A DNA stretch of 35,319 nt from Methylobacterium sp. Leaf125 (GCF_001423085.1 NZ_LMNU01000015.1:1-35319), one strand, 5' to 3'. Positions 1 to 8,289 are shown, counted from the first letter of the stretch. Notes: generated by a model from the letters alone, not told the origin. Translations and numbers: made by a program.

Positions 1-196
1 TGACCGAGACCGCGTCGATCATCTCGGTGCGCACCGCGTCCGCCACCGCCTGCAGCGCGCTCTCCGGCAACAGACGCAGCGCCGAAGGCTCCGCCAGGCC
101 GTCCAGGATCGCCGTCGCCTCCGAGAAGGTCTCCGATGCCGCTTGCGCGCGCTCGTCGTGCGAGGTCTTGCCTTGCGAGGTTTCTTGCCGTGACAC
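1..196 (-). CDS. dxs: 1-deoxy-D-xylulose-5-phosphate synthase, N-terminal fragment
   Basis: The reading frame starts at a GTG (194-196) and runs off the left edge, giving about 65 residues. The visible end reads MIDAVSVT, which is the start of the well-known DXS N-terminal thiamin-enzyme motif (it continues into GGHLGAGLG in the family). The preceding LLPESALQAVADAVRTE also fits the DXS helix before it. DXS condenses pyruvate with glyceraldehyde 3-phosphate as the first step of the MEP isoprenoid pathway, in the cytoplasm. A GAGG lies about 9 bases upstream of the GTG. The gene follows xseB with an 85-base gap, and xseB-(ispA)-dxs is a familiar proteobacterial order. The N-terminus carries an extra polar stretch of about 25 residues before the conserved region, so the true start is uncertain. 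Confidence 0.82.
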   Translation of the reverse strand, partial: MSRQETSQGKTSHDERAQAASETFSEATAILDGLAEPSALRLLPESALQAVADAVRTEMIDAVSV

Positions 197-281
197 CGAA
201 CCAACCTCACGCCCGGAGGGAAAACATGCGCGCAATGACTTGGCGCCAATGAAGAATTTCAAGTGGAAGCGGAACCGCTCC

Positions 282-560
282 CTAGTCGACGTCGAGGGGC
301 GCGACGCCCGCCGCCTTGCCGTCGGTACCCAGGGTGATCTTCTGGATGCGTGCCTCGGCCTTCTGCAGCAGCCCTTCGCAGTGGCGCTTCAGCGCCTCGC
401 CGCGCTCGTAGATCGCCACCGACTCGTCGAGGGGGACATCCCCCTTCTCCAGGCGGCGCACGATGTCCTCGAGTTGCTCCAACGCCTTCTCGAAGGGCAG
501 GTCGAGGCTCGGCTCGTCCGTACCGGACGTCGACGCAACGGCGGGTCGCGTGACACTCAT
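282..560 (-). CDS. xseB: Exodeoxyribonuclease VII small subunit
   Basis: A 92-residue protein with the XseB core [35 protein letters not shown] (read here in pieces: [12 protein letters not shown], then [12 protein letters not shown], then YERGEAL). XseB is the small helical subunit that coats the XseA catalytic subunit; the enzyme degrades single-stranded DNA to short oligonucleotides. The length is normal for the family (about 80-90 residues), with a polar 15-residue N-terminal lead. The start is the ATG at 558-560. It sits just upstream of dxs on the same strand and is probably co-transcribed with it. The 180 bases between it and the phosphatase-like gene upstream hold nothing recognisable and probably contain its promoter. 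Confidence 0.93.
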   Translation of the reverse strand: MSVTRPAVASTSGTDEPSLDLPFEKALEQLEDIVRRLEKGDVPLDESVAIYERGEALKRHCEGLLQKAEARIQKITLGTDGKAAGVAPLDVD

Positions 561-740
561 TCTAAACTACCCCGTGATTCTGACGGTCTAAGCCGCGAGC
601 CCGGAAGCCGACAACCCGATCCGGCCGGTGGATCGTCGTTTCGTCGTCCGGGGCGGCGTTTGCGCCACACCTCGACAGCCCGGTTTCAGGGCGATGACGG
701 GCAGCAGGCCCGAAGCCGGATCGGTTTGTCCTGGAAGAGC

Positions 741-1274
741 TTACGCGACGACTTGGAGGCCGGCGCTGAAGTCCAGCCGAAACGGCGCCCCCTCGAAGGC
801 CTCCGCGCCACGACCGATCTCCGCGATCGCCGCGACCATGCGGCCTTCGCGGTCCAGCATGCGGTCGGCGAGGGCCACGAACAGGGCGTTGGGCGTCGCC
901 GACGGGGCGGCCGCACGAAGCGCCCGGGCGATCTCGGCCTCGTCGCGGTCCGGGGCCAGGGCACAGGCGACGATGTAGGCCGCCGCCGTCGAGCGGCTGA
1001 TCCCCGCATAGCAGTGGATCAGCAGGGGCTGGGTCCGGTCCCAGGCTCTCGCGAAGTCGAGGATCTGCGCGATGTGGGCCTCGCCCGGCGTGACGTGCCC
1101 CTCCATCGGCGCGACGATGTCGCTGACCTCCACGACGCAGTGGCGTCCCTCCGGGATGCCCGCCGGTCGAGCGATCGCGGTGCCGACCTTCATCAGGGTC
1201 ATCAGATGGGTCGCGCCGGACCCGTCGAGCGTGTCGGGAAGCCGCGACAGGGGGCAGACCTCGAGATGCGGCAT
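741..1274 (-). CDS. Tyrosine-phosphatase-like (dual-specificity fold) protein
   Basis: A 177-residue protein with the cysteine-phosphatase signature HC-x5-R seen as HCYAGISRS (Cys88, Arg94), followed by a helix STAAAYIVACAL as in rhizobial tyrosine-phosphatase-like proteins. An Asp/Glu-rich stretch and a C-terminal helix bundle follow. It should be cytoplasmic, since no signal peptide is visible. The substrate cannot be told from sequence; the family includes protein phosphatases and phosphatases of small phosphorylated molecules. Its ATG overlaps the stop of the upstream HD hydrolase by one base (TGATG), so the two are translationally coupled. This trio with tag recurs in rhizobial genomes as far as I recall, which suggests a nucleotide- or repair-related housekeeping role, but that is inference. 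Confidence 0.78.
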   Translation of the reverse strand: MPHLEVCPLSRLPDTLDGSGATHLMTLMKVGTAIARPAGIPEGRHCVVEVSDIVAPMEGHVTPGEAHIAQILDFARAWDRTQPLLIHCYAGISRSTAAAYIVACALAPDRDEAEIARALRAAAPSATPNALFVALADRMLDREGRMVAAIAEIGRGAEAFEGAPFRLDFSAGLQVVA

Positions 1275-1894
1275 CAGGCGGGCTCCGGGGGCGCGCGGAC
1301 AGGGACAGGGGCGAGGACGTGGAAACGCGCGAGGAAGCGGGCCTGCGCCACGTCGGTGGGCCAGGGGACCAGCAGCGCCTCGGCCTCGGGACCGAGGGGC
1401 GCGCAGGCGCCGAAGATCGCATCGGCCTCCGATCCGGAGAATCCGGCCAGACGCGTCGCCTCGTGATAGGCGGCGACGCCGTCGGCCCGCTTGACCAGGG
1501 CGGACAGCGCCGCGCCCGGCTCGGGAAGCCCGAAGCGCTCGCGGATGGCCGCCAAGAGCCGGCGCTCCACCGCCTTGTAAGAATCGCCGATCGCCGCCTT
1601 GAAGGGCGAGATGATGTCGCCGATGACGTATTCGGGGGCATCGTGCAGCAGCAGCTCGAGGCCGTCGCCGGCGCCGAGGCCCGGCGCCTCCCCGCGGCCG
1701 ATGGCCTCCACCAGCAGGGCGTGCTGGGCCACGGAGAAGACGTGCGGCCCGGCCGTCTGCCCGTTCCAGCGGGCGACGCGGGCGAGCCCATGGGCGATGT
1801 CGGCGATCTCGATGTCGCGGGGGGCCGGGTCGAGGAGGTCGAGGCGTCGGCCCGACAGCATCCGCTGCCAGGCGCGGCCGGGCGCGCCGCTCAT
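1274..1894 (-). CDS. HD-domain phosphohydrolase (YfbR-like)
   Basis: A 206-residue HD-superfamily protein. The metal ligands are visible in order: a His in HVFSVAQHALLV, the HD pair in LLLHDAPEYVIGDIISPFK, and a later Asp in KRADGVAAYHEA. The HDAPEYVIGD form is typical of the YfbR/5'-deoxynucleotidase-like branch, so hydrolysis of a nucleotide monophosphate is plausible but not proven. No membrane segment or signal peptide is present. It is the middle gene of an overlapping set: its ATG lies inside the last codons of tag (four-base ATGA overlap) and its stop shares one base with the phosphatase-like gene. That coupling implies equimolar expression of all three. Confidence 0.82.
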   Translation of the reverse strand: MSGAPGRAWQRMLSGRRLDLLDPAPRDIEIADIAHGLARVARWNGQTAGPHVFSVAQHALLVEAIGRGEAPGLGAGDGLELLLHDAPEYVIGDIISPFKAAIGDSYKAVERRLLAAIRERFGLPEPGAALSALVKRADGVAAYHEATRLAGFSGSEADAIFGACAPLGPEAEALLVPWPTDVAQARFLARFHVLAPVPVRAPPEPA

Positions 1895-2547
1895 GCCGAG
1901 CCCCCGACGACCTTATCTTCATCTTCATGGATCCGCCCCCCGAGGGCGGCGCAGGGCCCGTGCCGATGGCAGCCGACGAGGTGATCGTTGACGAGGCCGA
2001 CCGCCTGCATGAACGCGTGGACGATGGTCGGGCCGCAGAACGCAAAGCCCTCCGCCTTCAGGGCCTTGGACAGCTTTCGCGAGATGTCGGTTTCGGTGGC
2101 AATGCCCGCCCGATCCCGCGCCGTTCCCTGGATCGGCGCGCCGTCGACGAAGTCCCAGAGGAAGGCCGCGAAGCCCGTCCCGCGCGCCTCGATGGCGAGG
2201 TAGGCCCGGGCGCCCGCGATCGTGCCGACGATCTTGGCCCGGTTCCGAATGATGCCGGTATCCTGCATCAGCCGCGTCACATCGGCCTCGGTGAAGCGTG
2301 CGATCGCCTCCGGGTCGAAGCCCGCGAAGGCGCGACGGAAGCCCTCGCGCCGGCGCAGGATGGTGATCCAGGACAGGCCGGCCTGGAAACCGTCGAGGAT
2401 CAGCTTCTCGTAGAGGGCACGGCCGTCCCGCTCCGGAACGCCCCATTCGGTGTCGTGATAGGCGACGTAGACGGGGTCCAGCCCGGCCCACCAGCAGCGG
2501 GCGCAGCCGTCGGGATGGGGGATCAGGCCGGAGGCGTCGGTCAGCAT
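1891..2547 (-). CDS. tag: DNA-3-methyladenine glycosylase I
   Basis: A 218-residue protein with the Tag signature set: CARCWW near the N-terminus, YHDTEWGVPERDG, the FQAGLSWITILRRRE helix-hairpin-helix entrance, and the C-terminal H..GCHRHGPC. The Cys and His residues at both ends match the zinc clasp of Escherichia coli Tag (Cys, His, His, Cys). The enzyme removes 3-methyladenine from alkylated DNA as the first step of base excision repair. The start is the ATG at 2545-2547, which places the first zinc ligand near residue 16, later than in E. coli, so a short N-terminal extension is present. It heads the overlapping tag-HD-phosphatase group. About 50 bases separate it from the end of ygfZ. 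Confidence 0.95.
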   Translation of the reverse strand: MLTDASGLIPHPDGCARCWWAGLDPVYVAYHDTEWGVPERDGRALYEKLILDGFQAGLSWITILRRREGFRRAFAGFDPEAIARFTEADVTRLMQDTGIIRNRAKIVGTIAGARAYLAIEARGTGFAAFLWDFVDGAPIQGTARDRAGIATETDISRKLSKALKAEGFAFCGPTIVHAFMQAVGLVNDHLVGCHRHGPCAALGGRIHEDEDKVVGGSA

Positions 2548-2596
2548 CGCTGAGGGTTTAGCCGGGCGCGGCGGCGCCGTCGATGTCGGGCTGCGC

Positions 2597-3448
2597 TCAG
2601 CCGGCCGGCGCCGTCTCGGGGAACGGAAACGTGGCGAAGGCCGGCTTCTCGACGCCGACCGGAACCGTGCCCGCCCGCAGGGGCTCGCCGGCCGCCAGAG
2701 CGTCGGCGAGGCGGTCGAGGCGGAGGAGACCGAGGGCCCGCCCGCCCGCGACGCTGCCGACGGTGCCGAGCGCGCGCTGTCCGGCGGTGATCTCGGCCCC
2801 GGTCTGGAGTGCCTCGTCCGAGACCGCGACCAGCGGGACGATCCGGGTCCGGGCCGTCCCGCGATGCTGCATGCGCGAGACCACCTCCTGGCCGACATAG
2901 CAGCCCTTGCGGAAGTCGACGCCGCCGATCTGGTCCATCAGGGCCTCGTGCGGGAAGGCGTCCGACCAGGGAAAGTCGCGCCCGCCCTCCGGAATGCCGA
3001 GGGCGATGCGGTGGGCGTGGTAATCGGCCTCGGTCGCATCCGCCGAGAAGGCGCCGAGGGCGAAAGTCAGGCGCTCGCCCAGCGCCCCGAGGCGGCCGTC
3101 GCGCCGGCGGGTCACCGCGGCGGCGGTCTCGGCCCCGTCCCAGGCGGCGGCCACGCCGAGGGTCGGCGCGAGGGCGATCGTCACCTTGGCGCGCAGGCGG
3201 TAGAGCCCGAGGCGCTTGGCGAGGTCAGGCGCACGCTCGGCGGCGGCGTCGAGCTCGAAGCCCTCCGGGGTGCGGCCGACGAGAAAGTCGAACAGGATCT
3301 TGCCCTGCGGCGTGAGGAGCGCACCGAGGCGGGCCTCGCCGGGCTCCAGGGTCTCGACGTTGCAGGTCAGCACGCCCTGCAGGAAGCTCGTCGCATCCTC
3401 GCCCGAGACGGTGACGACGGCGCGGTCCGGCAGCAGGGCGATCGGCAT
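2597..3448 (-). CDS. ygfZ: Folate-binding YgfZ/GcvT-like protein
   Basis: A 283-residue GcvT-related protein carrying the diagnostic YgfZ motif K-G-C-Y-x-G-Q-E (seen as FRKGCYVGQEVVSRM). YgfZ binds tetrahydrofolate and supports the repair or activity of certain Fe-S enzymes, such as the tRNA methylthiotransferase MiaB; the motif Cys is needed for function. The length is a little short of the 320-residue E. coli protein but normal for alphaproteobacteria. A strong Shine-Dalgarno AAGGAG lies six bases before the ATG (3446-3448). It is divergent from dihydroorotase, with about 116 bases between the two starts. It may share a transcript with tag downstream. Confidence 0.92.
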   Translation of the reverse strand: MPIALLPDRAVVTVSGEDATSFLQGVLTCNVETLEPGEARLGALLTPQGKILFDFLVGRTPEGFELDAAAERAPDLAKRLGLYRLRAKVTIALAPTLGVAAAWDGAETAAAVTRRRDGRLGALGERLTFALGAFSADATEADYHAHRIALGIPEGGRDFPWSDAFPHEALMDQIGGVDFRKGCYVGQEVVSRMQHRGTARTRIVPLVAVSDEALQTGAEITAGQRALGTVGSVAGGRALGLLRLDRLADALAAGEPLRAGTVPVGVEKPAFATFPFPETAPAG

Positions 3449-3564
3449 GGCGACTCCTTAACACAGGCGGCGGCGGCATTGCGCCCCGTCCGGGCCTGAC
3501 ATAAGCCGCCCGCGACCCCGTCTCAATGTGCGTCCGGACCGCGCACGGCCCCAGGAGATTCGGA

Positions 3565-4902
3565 ATGGACCAGCCCTTCGACCTCCTCCTCACCGGCGGC
3601 ACCGTGGTGAACCAGGACGGCGCGCACCGCGCCGACCTCGGCATCCGCGCCGGCCGCATCGCGGCGATCGGCGACCTCGCGGCGGCCGAGGCCGCCGAGC
3701 GGCGCGACTGCACCGGCCTGCACCTGCTGCCCGGCGTCATCGACAGCCAGGTGCATTTCCGCGAGCCGGGACTCGACCACAAGGAAGACCTCGAATCAGG
3801 CTCGCGCGCGGCCGTCATGGGCGGCGTGACCACGGTGTTCGAGATGCCGAACACCAACCCGCTCACCACCAGCGCCGAGGCCCTGGCCGACAAGGTCGCC
3901 CGGGCCCATCATCGGATGCATTGCGACTTCGCGTTCTGGGTCGGCGGCACCCACGAGAACGCGCATCTCGTTCCGGAGCTCGAGCGCCTGCCTGGGGCCG
4001 CCGGCATCAAGGTGTTCGTCGGCTCCTCCACCGGCTCCCTGCTGGTCGAGGACGATGCCGGCGTCACCGAGATCCTGAAGCGGACCCGCCGGCGCGCCGC
4101 CTTTCACGCCGAGGACGAGCCGATGCTGCGGGCGCAGAAGGACCGGCGCATCCCCGGCGATCCGTCCTCGCACCCGGTCTGGCGCTCACCCGAGGCAGCC
4201 CTGACGGCGACGCAGCGCCTCGTGCGCATCGCCCGGGCCACCGGCGCGCGCATCCACATCCTGCACATCTCGACCAAGGAGGAGATGGCGTATCTCGCCG
4301 GAGCGAAGGACGTGGCGACCTGCGAGGTGACACCCCATCACCTCACCCTCGACGGCGACGAGGCCTATGCCCGCCTCGGCACCCTGGTGCAGATGAACCC
4401 GCCGGTGCGCGGGGCCGACCATCGCGACGGCATCTGGCACGGCCTGTCCCAGGGCGTCGCGGACATCCTCGGCTCCGACCACGCACCGCACCTGCTGGAG
4501 GAGAAGGCCAAGCCCTATCCGGATTCGCCCTCGGGCATGACCGGAGTGCAGACCCTGGTGCCGATCATGCTCGACCATGTCGCCGCCGGACGGCTGTCCC
4601 TGGCCCGGTTCGTCGACCTCACCAGCGCCGGCCCGAAGCGGCTGTTCGGCATCGCCCGGAAAGGGCGGCTCGCCGTCGGCTACGACGCCGACGTGACGGT
4701 GGTGGACCTCAAGCGTCGGGAGACCATCCGCAACGACTGGATCGCCTCGAAATGCGGCTGGACGCCCTATGACGGCGTCACCGTGACGGGCTGGCCGGTG
4801 GGCACCCTGGTGCGCGGCCACGGCGTGATGTGGGAGGGAACCCTGACCGCGCCGTCCCGCGGCGAGGCGGTGCTGTTCGAAGAGGCTCTGCGTCCGGCCT
4901 GA
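3565..4902 (+). CDS. pyrC: Dihydroorotase (amidohydrolase, class I type)
   Basis: A 445-residue amidohydrolase that should close carbamoyl-aspartate to dihydroorotate in pyrimidine synthesis. Visible landmarks are the metal region DSQVHFREPG, EMPNTNPLTT, the lysine region GIKVFVGSSTG, FHAEDEPM, HILHIST and GSDHAPH, in the family order. One key position is odd: the usual D-x-H-x-H begins D-S-Q-V-H here, so the first metal His is Gln62 while His64 is kept (see findings). AGGAG lies seven bases before the ATG, which selects this start over one 13 codons upstream. A strong terminator follows 15 bases after the stop, so the gene is probably monocistronic. A paralogous amidohydrolase such as a hydantoinase is possible but less likely. 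Confidence 0.85.
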   Translation: MDQPFDLLLTGGTVVNQDGAHRADLGIRAGRIAAIGDLAAAEAAERRDCTGLHLLPGVIDSQVHFREPGLDHKEDLESGSRAAVMGGVTTVFEMPNTNPLTTSAEALADKVARAHHRMHCDFAFWVGGTHENAHLVPELERLPGAAGIKVFVGSSTGSLLVEDDAGVTEILKRTRRRAAFHAEDEPMLRAQKDRRIPGDPSSHPVWRSPEAALTATQRLVRIARATGARIHILHISTKEEMAYLAGAKDVATCEVTPHHLTLDGDEAYARLGTLVQMNPPVRGADHRDGIWHGLSQGVADILGSDHAPHLLEEKAKPYPDSPSGMTGVQTLVPIMLDHVAAGRLSLARFVDLTSAGPKRLFGIARKGRLAVGYDADVTVVDLKRRETIRNDWIASKCGWTPYDGVTVTGWPVGTLVRGHGVMWEGTLTAPSRGEAVLFEEALRPA

Positions 4903-4917
4903 GGCCGGCGCAGCAAA

Positions 4918-4944
4918 AAGGGCAGGCGCCCGGCGCCTGCCCTT
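4918..4944 (+). terminator. Intrinsic terminator after dihydroorotase
   Basis: A perfect 13-base inverted repeat (AAGGGCAGGCGCC and its complement) lies around a one-base centre, preceded by AAAAA and followed by CGGTTCTT. The stem is long and GC-rich and begins 15 bases after the pyrC stop. Reading the minus strand, the A-run at 4915-4919 becomes a T-run after the stem, so it would also stop transcription arriving from the right. Confidence 0.8.
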
Positions 4945-4987
4945 CGGTTCTTCGCGCCGGTGGAGCGCCGCGGCGCCCCGACATCGA

Positions 4988-5072
4988 CTTCGTTAAGGCT
5001 TCGGCCTCGCCAAGGCTCGGGCTTCGTCGAGGCTGGGGCCTCGCTAAGGCTTCGGCTTCGTCAATGCTGCGG
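4988..5072. repeat. Five tandem 17-bp degenerate repeats
   Basis: Five consecutive 17-base units fit without gaps: CTTCGTTAAGGCTTCGG, CCTCGCCAAGGCTCGGG, CTTCGTCGAGGCTGGGG, CCTCGCTAAGGCTTCGG and CTTCGTCAATGCTGCGG. The consensus is CYTCGYYRAGGCTNSGG. Odd and even units alternate between CTTCG and CCTCG starts, which suggests that a 34-base dimer was duplicated. The last unit contains the stop codon of the small minus-strand gene at 5061. Since 17 is not a multiple of three, the array is not a coding repeat. Confidence 0.8.
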
Positions 5073-5327
5073 GCTGGTGGTGAAGGCGCCGCCGCGGATG
5101 CGGTCCGGAAAGCCCTCGGCGTAGCGGGCAGTGGCTTCCTCGCCATAGGTCGTGACGAGTTCCTGGAAGGCCGCGAACAGGGCGGCCTGGGCCATGCAGT
5201 CGCCGTCGAGCCCGTCGAGACAGCCTTCGGCGAACGCTTCCGAGACGTAGCTCAGGGCGACGCGCTTGTCGTCGAGATCCGCCTCGAAGGGCGCGGAGAC
5301 CGTATCCATGTGCATGGGCCACATCAT
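5061..5327 (-). CDS. Small acidic protein of unknown function
   Basis: An open frame of 88 residues, with methionines at positions 1, 2, 5 and 7; translation may begin at any of them and no clear Shine-Dalgarno decides it. I do not recognise the family. The product is acidic and probably helical (FEADLDDKRVALSYVSEAF, then AQAALFAAFQELV), with two Cys residues at CLDG and DCMAQ and no signal peptide or membrane segment. The codon use has the strong third-position GC bias of neighbouring real genes, and no better frame covers this stretch. It lies alone between the pyrC terminator and TIGR02301, and its stop falls in the 17-bp repeat array. Confidence 0.55.
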   Translation of the reverse strand: MMWPMHMDTVSAPFEADLDDKRVALSYVSEAFAEGCLDGLDGDCMAQAALFAAFQELVTTYGEEATARYAEGFPDRIRGGAFTTSPQH

Positions 5328-5476
5328 CGTTTGCGCCGGTGAACGACCCGGCGAGTAACCACGAGGATAGGGCGATCGGTGGAGTTCGCAAAGCCAGGAA
5401 TTGCGAAGCGGTTAACGCGGGTGCTCAAATTCTCCGTTTTCGCCTGCGGCCCGGACGCTGTGGCCAACCGGCATCA

Positions 5477-5938
5477 CTACCCGCCGAACCGGCTCGCCAG
5501 GGCGTGCGACAGGCGCTCGCCCTCGGCCACGTAGCGGGCGGCCGCCTCGTTCGCGGCGGGGGTACAGACCCGGTAGGTCAGGCTGTAGCCGCGATAGCCG
5601 CGATTGTAGGCGCCGGCGAGACGGTCGCGCCGGCTGGGGGTCACGCCCTCGGCCTCCATCAGGGCCTTCATCCGGGCCGGCCACTCGGCGGCATCGGGCG
5701 CGGCGCAGAGGTCGCGCAGGAACGCGAGGGAGCCGATGACCTCCGAGAGACGGAGCAGGTCGCGGTCGTAGGGCGCCGGCGGCGGCTCGGGCGGCGGCGG
5801 CTCCTTCTCCTTCTCGGCCGGCTTCGGTGCAGCCCGGGACGAGCCGCCGCGGGATTGCTGGGCGAACCCGGCCTCCGGCACGGCCATCAGCACGGCGAGG
5901 CCGCACAGGACCGCGATCCCCGCACCACGACCCTTCAC
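5477..5938 (-). CDS. TIGR02301 family exported protein
   Basis: A 153-residue protein with a signal peptide (hydrophobic run [19 protein letters not shown], cleavage likely before QQS), then a Pro/Glu/Lys-rich linker ([13 protein letters not shown]) and the compact domain seen in TIGR02301: [42 protein letters not shown] and a final EGERL. The two Cys residues are at conserved places and may form a disulfide in the periplasm. Members are restricted to alphaproteobacteria and have no known function. Its ATG overlaps the stop of the NUDIX gene by four bases, so it is the last gene of a coupled four-gene set. Confidence 0.83.
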   Translation of the reverse strand: MKGRGAGIAVLCGLAVLMAVPEAGFAQQSRGGSSRAAPKPAEKEKEPPPPEPPPAPYDRDLLRLSEVIGSLAFLRDLCAAPDAAEWPARMKALMEAEGVTPSRRDRLAGAYNRGYRGYSLTYRVCTPAANEAAARYVAEGERLSHALASRFGG

Positions 5939-6411
5939 GCCGCGGGCTCCGCGCGGCGGGCGGCCCGGGCGAAGGCCTCGCGAACGGTCCCGGCGAGACC
6001 GGGGGTCGTCGCCAGGGTCTCGAGCTCGGCAAGGGTGGACCAGCGCACGCCTAGGGCTTCCGGGCCGGCCACGGGCTCGCCGCCGGTCCAGAGGGCCGCG
6101 TGGGGATGGACGACGTAGTGGTGGCGCACGCGGCCCTCGGCGTCGCGCAGGATGATCTCGGTGGGGCTGAGCACGCCCACCACCTCGGCCGACAGCCCGA
6201 CCTCTTCCTGTAATTCGCGCAGGGCCGCCTCGGCGAGAGCCTCGCCCGCCTCGACGAGGCCGCCGGGAAGGGTCCAGACGCCGCGCATCGGCTCGTTGGC
6301 CCGGGCGGCGAGGAGCACCCGGTCGTCGCGCAGGACCGCGATCGAGGTGCCGACGAAGGGCCGCGTCGGGAACAGGCGCGACTCGGCCGCCTCCGGATCG
6401 GTCGCGCTCAT
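5935..6411 (-). CDS. NUDIX hydrolase
   Basis: A 158-residue NUDIX protein. The box G-x5-E-x7-REUXEEXGU is complete: [24 protein letters not shown], with all the metal-binding Glu residues in place. The first strand reads [17 protein letters not shown] and a WTLPGG precedes the box. It should hydrolyse a nucleoside diphosphate linked to another group; the N-terminal form resembles ADP-ribose pyrophosphatase-like or MutT-like members, but the substrate cannot be assigned. It overlaps its neighbours on both sides (four bases each) within the SDR-exported protein-NUDIX-TIGR02301 set. Confidence 0.9.
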   Translation of the reverse strand: MSATDPEAAESRLFPTRPFVGTSIAVLRDDRVLLAARANEPMRGVWTLPGGLVEAGEALAEAALRELQEEVGLSAEVVGVLSPTEIILRDAEGRVRHHYVVHPHAALWTGGEPVAGPEALGVRWSTLAELETLATTPGLAGTVREAFARAARRAEPAA

Positions 6412-7544
6412 GGCGTCACCACGGCGATGCGCCCGTCGGCGAGGCCGACGAGGAGCCGGGCGGCCGGGCCCCGGCCGAGGCTGGCGAGGCCGAAGGCGGC
6501 GAGCCCGGGCAGGGCTGCGCGCGATCGCTCGCGGATGCCCTCCTTCAGGGAGAGGATCGCCACGGCGCTCCGGTCGGCGATCGGCAGGGCCAGCTCGGGG
6601 GCGCCCTCGCGCTCCGGCTCGACCAGGGCCGCGAGGTCGACCTCGCCCTCGCCCGGCGAGACGTTGGTGTAGCCCGGTGCCGCCCGGGCCAGGCGCAGGG
6701 CGCCGGCCTCCAGGGCCCAGAGCTGCAGCTGGCCGGCGCCGTCGGGGGCCGCCACGGCCGCGATCTGCGGTCGGCCGCTGCCGGAGAAATCCGCGATGGC
6801 GGCCGGCTTCAGGGGCTGGCCCCCCGGACCGGCCGCCTGATCCGGACCGCGGGCCATCAGGGTCCAGGCCGCTCCGGAGGCCGCCGCACCGGGCTCGGCC
6901 TTGGCGAACAGGGCGAGGGCGGCCCCGCCCGCGGGCGCGACCGTGACCGCGAGGACGACGGGCTTGCCGTCCAGCCGGGCGATCCGCGGTCGGCGCAGGG
7001 CGAAGGCCGCGTCGGGCGCGGCGGACAGGGTGGTGGTGACGATCGGCACCGGCTTCGGGTCGCCCCCCATCGCCACCGGCTGACGCTCGCGGATCACGAG
7101 GGCGCCGGCCTGCTCGGGGCCGCCGGCCAGGGCCGGCCGGGGATCCGCCAGATGGACGCTCAAGGGGCCCGAGACCGCGCGCCGGGAGCCGGGCAGGGCG
7201 CCGCGCGGGGTCTCGGCGGTCGCCAGACCGTCCACCGCCTCGGCGCCGAGCAGGGTGGTGGTCACCTGTCCGTCGACGAGGCTGAGGGCTGCACCGCCGG
7301 CGTCGCCCCAGACCACGGCGATCGGCGCCTCGGGCTCGGGCGTGGCCGGATCGGCGCTGCGGGAGCGGGCGAGGGGCAGCAGGCCGGAGGTCGCCACCGC
7401 GATCGCGACCTCGCTGCCGGGTCCCCGCAGGGCACGGGCCCGGAAGGGCAGGTCGAGGATCGTCACCGACGGCTCCGCGCAGGCGGGGGACACGCCGATC
7501 AGCAGCCCGATGAGAAGCGCGCGGCGCGCCCCCCGTTCAGACAT
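6408..7544 (-). CDS. Exported protein with repeat-like (FG-GAP/VCBS-like) body
   Basis: A 378-residue protein with a signal peptide ([18 protein letters not shown], cleavage before EPS; the Cys at -2 does not fit a lipobox well). The mature part is Ala/Gly/Pro-rich and built of short beta-strand units such as [38 protein letters not shown] and [13 protein letters not shown]. These resemble FG-GAP/VCBS beta-propeller blades, since each has an aspartate-containing turn followed by a strand, but I cannot assign a named family. The location should be the periplasm or outer membrane. It overlaps the SDR gene upstream by eight bases and NUDIX downstream by four, so it is part of one translation-coupled unit. 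Confidence 0.72.
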   Translation of the reverse strand: MSERGARRALLIGLLIGVSPACAEPSVTILDLPFRARALRGPGSEVAIAVATSGLLPLARSRSADPATPEPEAPIAVVWGDAGGAALSLVDGQVTTTLLGAEAVDGLATAETPRGALPGSRRAVSGPLSVHLADPRPALAGGPEQAGALVIRERQPVAMGGDPKPVPIVTTTLSAAPDAAFALRRPRIARLDGKPVVLAVTVAPAGGAALALFAKAEPGAAASGAAWTLMARGPDQAAGPGGQPLKPAAIADFSGSGRPQIAAVAAPDGAGQLQLWALEAGALRLARAAPGYTNVSPGEGEVDLAALVEPEREGAPELALPIADRSAVAILSLKEGIRERSRAALPGLAAFGLASLGRGPAARLLVGLADGRIAVVTP

Positions 7545-8289
7545 GCTGGCCGCCGTTGATGTGCAGCTCGGCGCCGTTCACGTAGGAGGAGGCCTCGGTG
7601 CACAGGAAGTAGATCGCCTTGGCGACCTCGTCGGGCGTGCCGAGCCGGCGCTGCGGGATGCCGGCCACGATCTTGTCCGTGCCGGGCGACAGGATCGCGG
7701 TGTCGATCTCGCCCGGCGAGATCGCGTTCACGCGGACGCCAAGGGGGCCGAAATCGCTCGCCATCTCCCGGGTCAGGCCGGCCAGGGCCGCCTTGGAGGT
7801 GCCGTAGGCGGCGCCCGCGAAGGGGTGCACGCGGGACCCCGCGATCGACGTGACGTTGACTATGGAGCCCTTGGCCCGGGTCAGCTCCTCGCAGAGGCCG
7901 CGGGCCAGGAGGAGGGGGGCGAACAGGTTGACCTGGAACACCCGCTGCCAATCGCCGAACTCGGTGGCGATGGCGCCCAGGCGCTCGCCCTGCGGGCCCT
8001 TCGGCGAGATGCCGGCATTGTTGACCAGCGCGTGCAGGAGGCCACCCTCGGCAGCGAGGCGCCCGGCCACCTCCTCGATGCCCCGCACCGTATCCTGGGG
8101 ATCGGACAGATCGACCTGGAGGTGATCCTCCGGGCCCATCTCCCAGGGACAGTTCTCCGGAAAGGGATGGCGCGAGCAGGTGATCACCCGCCAACCGGCG
8201 GCCGAGAACCGTTTGACGGTGGCATGGCCGATCCCACGGCTCGCCCCCGTGAGCAGCATGATGCGCCGGCGTTCGTTGGATGAGGCCAA
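7537..8289 (-). CDS. Short-chain dehydrogenase/reductase
   Basis: A classical SDR of about 250 residues: cofactor motif TGASRGIG, then NNAG, a Ser in NVTSIAGS and the catalytic YGTSK, with the C-terminal ISPGEID and INGGQ typical of FabG-like members. The substrate is unknown. After the first strand there is a longer loop (CSRHPFPENCPWEMGPEDH), which is unusual and may shape the NADP/NAD preference. I chose the TTG at 8287-8289 because AAGGA lies six bases ahead and it leaves a normal N-terminus; an ATG ten codons later leaves only two residues before TGAS. It heads the four-gene overlapping set and shares eight bases with the next gene. Confidence 0.85.
   Translation of the reverse strand: MASSNERRRIMLLTGASRGIGHATVKRFSAAGWRVITCSRHPFPENCPWEMGPEDHLQVDLSDPQDTVRGIEEVAGRLAAEGGLLHALVNNAGISPKGPQGERLGAIATEFGDWQRVFQVNLFAPLLLARGLCEELTRAKGSIVNVTSIAGSRVHPFAGAAYGTSKAALAGLTREMASDFGPLGVRVNAISPGEIDTAILSPGTDKIVAGIPQRRLGTPDEVAKAIYFLCTEASSYVNGAELHINGGQHV

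Noticed and set aside
27..1466. A long plus-strand frame across xseB and the phosphatase-like gene
   Set aside because: The minus-strand genes in this stretch have clear families; this frame is Arg/Gly/Ala-rich noise.
4988..5072. Possible CRISPR array
   Set aside because: Units are 17 bases, contiguous and degenerate, with no spacers and no cas genes; the VapD nearby is not Cas2.
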